Shown: positions 61,070 through 64,000 of the stretch, piece after piece
How positions within the stretch are numbered: position 1 is the first letter of the stretch
How the letters are laid out: each line of letters begins with the position of its first letter
Source: Streptomyces asoensis
GTDB lineage: Bacteria > Actinomycetota > Actinomycetes > Streptomycetales > Streptomycetaceae
Assembly (NCBI RefSeq): GCF_013085465.1
Contig: NZ_CP049838.1
Span: 1,798,001 to 1,862,000, forward strand
DNA length: 64,000 nt
Direction: 5' to 3'
Program-made: the position numbers and the translations under genes
Notes under the pieces: model-generated
The model's database searches: none
Told to the model about the DNA's origin: nothing
What the model saw: only the letters and a program-made list of their open reading frames with translations

Positions 61070-61849
61070 ATGCAGACGAATCCCACACACACCAGCCTGG
61101 TCGCCCTCGGCGACTCCTTCACCGAGGGCATGTCGGACCTGCTGCCCGACGGCTCCTACCGAGGGTGGGCGGACCTCCTCGCCGCGCGGATGGCCGCCCG
61201 CGCCCCCGGCTTCCGGTACGCCAACCTGGCGGTGCGCGGAAAGCTGATCGGGCAGATCGTCGAGGAGCAGGTGCCGGTGGCCACCGCGATGGGCGCCGAC
61301 GTGATCACCCTGGTCGGCGGCCTCAACGACACCCTGCGCCCCAAGTGCGACATGGGCCGCGTGAAGGACCTGCTGACGGAGGCCGTGGAGCGCCTGACCC
61401 CCGCGTGCAGGGAGCTGGTGCTGATGCGCAGCCCGGGCCGGCAGGGGCCGGTCCTGGAGCGGTTCAGGCCGCGCATGGAGGAGCTGTTCGTGCATGTCGA
61501 GGAGCTGGCGCAGCGGCACGGCGCGCTCGTCGTCGACCTGTACGGCGCCCCGTCCCTCGGCGACCCGCGCATGTGGGACATCGACCGGCTGCACCTGACG
61601 GCGGAGGGCCACCGCCGGGTCGCGGAGGCGGTCTGGCAGAGCCTCGGGCACGACCCCGAGGACACCGAGTGGCACACGCCGATGGCGGCCACGCTGCCGC
61701 CGGGCTGGGCCGCCCGCCGCGTCGCGGACGCGCGGTTCGCCCGGCAGTACCTCCTCCCCTGGATAGGCCGCCGCCTGACCGGCCGGTCCTCCGGGGACGG
61801 CCTGCCGCCGAAACGGCCCGATCTGCTGCCGTACGAGGGTCAGGCGTAG
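61070..61849 (+). CDS. SGNH/GDSL hydrolase
   Basis: 259 aa. Block I ALGDSFTEG (Ser16), block II Gly near LAVRGKLIGQ, block III LVGGLND (Asn in the oxyanion hole) and block V DIDRLHLTAEGH (Asp/His) complete the SGNH catalytic set. No signal peptide, so it acts inside the cell, unlike most secreted members. Substrate unknown; relatives are esterases or deacetylases. The C-terminus (about 215-259) is a basic extension after the catalytic His. ATG 61070. Confidence 0.9.
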   Translation: MQTNPTHTSLVALGDSFTEGMSDLLPDGSYRGWADLLAARMAARAPGFRYANLAVRGKLIGQIVEEQVPVATAMGADVITLVGGLNDTLRPKCDMGRVKDLLTEAVERLTPACRELVLMRSPGRQGPVLERFRPRMEELFVHVEELAQRHGALVVDLYGAPSLGDPRMWDIDRLHLTAEGHRRVAEAVWQSLGHDPEDTEWHTPMAATLPPGWAARRVADARFARQYLLPWIGRRLTGRSSGDGLPPKRPDLLPYEGQA

Positions 61850-61927
61850 GCGATTTCCGGCGGGGTGACGCCGGTCTCGTAGATTCCGCCGAACGAAACC
61901 TTGGCGCTGGCCTGCACGAATCGCCAG

Positions 61928-61933
61928 TAGAAT
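61928..61933 (+). promoter_or_regulatory. -10 box of a leaderless purB promoter
   Basis: TAGAAT ends eight bases before GTG 61942, placing transcription start at or next to the start codon. No ribosome site precedes the GTG. The -35 is unclear. Confidence 0.6.
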
Positions 61934-61941
61934 CCGTACAC

Positions 61942-63384
61942 GTGACTTCCGCTCCCGCCAAGCCCCGTATCCCCAACGTCCTCGCCGGACGCTACGCCTC
62001 CGCCGAGCTCGCCACGCTCTGGTCGCCCGAGCACAAGGTGAAGCTGGAGCGTCAGCTCTGGCTCGCCGTGCTGCGGGCTCAGAAGGACCTCGGGATCGAG
62101 GTGCCGGATTCGGCGATCTCCGACTACGAGCGTGTCCTGGACACCGTCGACCTGGCCTCCATCGCCGAGCGCGAGAAGGTCACCCGGCACGACGTGAAGG
62201 CCCGGATCGAGGAGTTCAACGACCTCGCCGGCCATGAGCAGGTCCACAAGGGCATGACGTCCCGTGACCTGACGGAGAACGTCGAGCAGCTCCAGATCCG
62301 GCTCTCGCTGGAGCTCGTCCGCGACCGCACGGTGGCCGTGCTGGCGCGTCTCGGCAAGCTGGCCGGCGAGTACGGCGAGCTCGTCATCGCCGGGCGCTCC
62401 CACAACGTGGCCGCGCAGGCCACGACCCTCGGCAAGCGGTTCGCGACCGCCGCCGACGAGCTGCTCGTCGCGTACGGACGGGTCGAGGAGCTGCTCGGGC
62501 GCTACCCGCTGCGCGGCATCAAGGGCCCGGTCGGCACCGCCCAGGACATGCTCGACCTGCTCGGGGGCGACGCCGCCAAGCTCAGCGAGCTGGAGGACCG
62601 GATCGCCGGTCACCTGGGCTTCTCGCAGGCGTTCACGTCCGTCGGCCAGGTCTACCCGCGGTCGCTGGACTACGAGGTCGTCACCGCGCTGGTGCAGCTC
62701 GCGGCGGCCCCCTCCTCGCTGGCGAAGACGATCCGGCTGATGGCCGGGCACGAGCTGGTGACCGAGGGGTTCAAGCCCGGCCAGGTCGGCTCCTCGGCGA
62801 TGCCGCACAAGATGAACACCCGCTCCTGCGAGCGCGTCAACGGCCTGATGGTCATCCTGCGCGGCTACGCGTCGATGACCGGCGAGCTGGCGGGCGACCA
62901 GTGGAACGAGGGCGACGTGTCCTGCTCGGTGGTGCGCCGGGTCGCGCTGCCGGACGCGTTCTTCGCGCTCGACGGTCTGCTGGAGACGTTCCTGACGGTG
63001 CTCGACGAGTTCGGCGCCTTCCCGGCGGTCGTCGCCCGGGAGCTGGACCGCTACCTGCCGTTCCTCGCCACCACCAAGGTGCTGATGGGCGCGGTGCGCG
63101 CGGGCGTCGGCCGTGAGGTCGCGCACGAGGCGATCAAGGAGAACGCCGTCGCCTCGGCGCTGGCGATGCGCGAGCAGGGTGCCGAGCGCAACGAGCTGCT
63201 GGACAAGCTGGCCGCCGACGAGCGGCTCCCGCTCGACCGTGCCCAGCTGGATGCGCTGATGGCCGACAAGCTGTCCTTCACGGGTGCCGCGGCGGCCCAG
63301 GTGGCCACGGTCGTCGGCCGGGTCGAGGAGATCGTGAAGCAGCGTCCGGAGGCGGCCGGCTACACCCCGGGAGCGATCCTCTGA
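61942..63384 (+). CDS. purB: Adenylosuccinate lyase
   Basis: 480-aa fumarase/aspartase-superfamily lyase acting twice in purine synthesis: SAICAR to AICAR plus fumarate, and adenylosuccinate to AMP plus fumarate. The signature loop GSSAMPHKMNTRSCERV (catalytic Ser), KGMTSRDLTENVEQ and AGRSHNVAAQATTLGKRF (catalytic His region) are present. GTG 61942 gives the protein an ordinary N-terminus (TSAPAKPRIPNVLAGRYAS) and is probably translated without a leader. The glycosylase gene follows with a four-base CTGA overlap. Confidence 0.95.
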   Translation: MTSAPAKPRIPNVLAGRYASAELATLWSPEHKVKLERQLWLAVLRAQKDLGIEVPDSAISDYERVLDTVDLASIAEREKVTRHDVKARIEEFNDLAGHEQVHKGMTSRDLTENVEQLQIRLSLELVRDRTVAVLARLGKLAGEYGELVIAGRSHNVAAQATTLGKRFATAADELLVAYGRVEELLGRYPLRGIKGPVGTAQDMLDLLGGDAAKLSELEDRIAGHLGFSQAFTSVGQVYPRSLDYEVVTALVQLAAAPSSLAKTIRLMAGHELVTEGFKPGQVGSSAMPHKMNTRSCERVNGLMVILRGYASMTGELAGDQWNEGDVSCSVVRRVALPDAFFALDGLLETFLTVLDEFGAFPAVVARELDRYLPFLATTKVLMGAVRAGVGREVAHEAIKENAVASALAMREQGAERNELLDKLAADERLPLDRAQLDALMADKLSFTGAAAAQVATVVGRVEEIVKQRPEAAGYTPGAIL

Positions 63385-63926
63385 CGCGCTTCACCCAGGC
63401 GGAGCTGGAGGCCGCCCGCGACCGTCTCGTACCGGACGTCGTCGCGGGCGGCCTGCGCGTGCTGTTCTGCGGCATCAACCCGGGCCTGATGACGGCGGCC
63501 ACCGGCCACCACTTCGCCCGCCCGGGCAACCGCTTCTGGCCGGTGCTGCACCTGTCCGGCTTCACCCCGAGGCTGCTGAAGCCCGCCGAGCAGCAGGAAC
63601 TGCTGTCCTACGGGCTCGGCATCACGAACGTGGTGGCGAGGGCGACCGCGCGGGCCGACGAGCTCACGGCGCGGGAGTACCAGGACGGCGGGCGGCTGCT
63701 GGCGGAGAAGGTGACCCGGCTGAAGCCCCACTGGCTGGCGGTGGTCGGCGTGACCGCGTACCGGGCGGCCTTCGACGACCGCAAGGCCGCGGTGGGCCCG
63801 CAGGAGCGGGTCATCGGGGACACCCGCGTGTGGGTGCTGCCGAATCCCAGCGGGCTGAACGCGCACTGGACGGCGGCGACGATGGCGGAGGAGTTCGCGC
63901 GGCTGCGGGTGGCGGCGGAGGACTGA
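63381..63926 (+). CDS. mug: G/U mismatch-specific DNA glycosylase (Mug/TDG)
   Basis: 181 aa if started at CTG 63381. The uracil-DNA glycosylase fold shows motif A GINPGLMTAATGHHFARPGNRFW (31 onward) and motif B LPNPSGLNAHW near the C-terminus. It removes uracil or thymine mispaired with guanine. The first ATG/GTG/TTG in frame (GTG 63459) would delete 26 residues of conserved-looking N-terminus (TRFTQAELEAARDRLVPDV). CTG 63381 sits seven bases after GGGAG and overlaps the purB TGA as CTGA, so a rare CTG start is the best reading. Confidence 0.87.
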   Translation: MTRFTQAELEAARDRLVPDVVAGGLRVLFCGINPGLMTAATGHHFARPGNRFWPVLHLSGFTPRLLKPAEQQELLSYGLGITNVVARATARADELTAREYQDGGRLLAEKVTRLKPHWLAVVGVTAYRAAFDDRKAAVGPQERVIGDTRVWVLPNPSGLNAHWTAATMAEEFARLRVAAED

Positions 63927-63957
63927 GGGCCTCGTGCCGGGGCGTCCTGCCGGGGCC

Positions 63958-64000
63958 TCAGGGCGGGTCGGTCTCGGTGACGACCAGGAGGAGCTGGATC
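63958..64000 (-). CDS. 3' end of a minus-strand gene (partial)
   Basis: TGA at 63958-63960 on the minus strand ends an open frame running off the window edge; the visible C-terminus reads IQLLLVVTETDPP. Codon bias fits a gene, but too little is visible to name it. The mug stop at 63926 would make the two convergent. Confidence 0.35.
   Translation of the reverse strand, partial: IQLLLVVTETDPP

Overview
The window is chromosomal DNA of an actinomycete, almost certainly Streptomyces. Base composition is very GC-rich with strong G/C third codon positions. GTG and TTG starts are frequent. Typical Streptomyces families are present: a MurT/GatD pair, an XRE/DUF397 module with a GHKL ATPase, SpoIIE-type phosphatases, F420-type oxidoreductase remnants and a c-di-AMP riboswitch in front of an NlpC/P60 hydrolase. 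From memory, the order ligase, Nudix, aldehyde dehydrogenase, def, Mur ligase, pfk, rocD, tripeptidyl aminopeptidase, urease, bio genes, purB resembles the S. coelicolor SCO1200-SCO1254 neighbourhood. I could not check this by search. Most of the window looks like core chromosome; I see no prophage, IS element, CRISPR array, rRNA or tRNA.

Layout. 1-7 kb: an AT-richer non-coding stretch, a secreted phosphodiester glycosidase, a 64-aa membrane protein, a secreted PLC-like phosphodiesterase, and a translationally coupled quinone oxidoreductase/acyl-CoA dehydrogenase/acyl-CoA dehydrogenase operon. 7-12 kb: an XRE-cupin regulator divergent from a thioredoxin-reductase-like flavoprotein, then ATP-dependent DNA ligase-Nudix, a semialdehyde dehydrogenase and a small DUF6213-like protein. 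12-19 kb: a membrane-anchored protein, an acyl-CoA dehydrogenase with a divergent TetR regulator, peptide deformylase, murT-gatD (amidation of lipid II D-Glu) and 6-phosphofructokinase. 19-25 kb: CtaG-like protein, then a minus-strand four-gene operon LytTR regulator-DUF485-SSS symporter-LytS-type kinase. 24.5-27.2 kb: Lrp/AsnC regulator, a DDAH/arginine-dihydrolase-like enzyme and ornithine aminotransferase. 27.3-32.2 kb: two SpoIIE-type phosphatases and a PlsC acyltransferase.

32.3-40 kb: secreted tripeptidyl-aminopeptidase-like hydrolase, the urease operon ureA-B-C-F-G-D on the minus strand, and a TetR repressor divergent from a YhgE/Pip-like membrane protein. 40.7-45 kb: orphan Phd/YefM antitoxin, a divergent ClpP paralogue that lacks the catalytic histidine, a c-di-AMP riboswitch with its NlpC/P60 hydrolase, and a GHKL ATPase/XRE/DUF397 regulatory module. 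45-49.5 kb: biotin genes bioF (minus) divergent from bioB-bioA-bioD. 49.5-58.5 kb: LuxR-type regulator, secreted lipase, methyltransferase, Fic-like toxin with RHH antitoxin, MacB-like ABC transporter, an F420-oxidoreductase remnant and a GNAT acetyltransferase. 58.5-64 kb: a structured leader and two coupled CorC/CNNM-type membrane proteins, an SGNH hydrolase, leaderless purB, a mug glycosylase with a probable CTG start, and the edge of a minus-strand gene.

Nitrogen metabolism is a recurring theme: the proposed arginine-to-ornithine-to-glutamate-semialdehyde route (24.5-27.2 kb) and urease (34-38.7 kb) both release ammonia. The items I would check first are the arginine module with its evenly spaced CTGCG/CGCAG sites, the kinase/regulator/symporter operon, the Cys/His repeat tail on BioB, the His-to-Arg ClpP, and the unexplained RNA leader before the CNNM genes.
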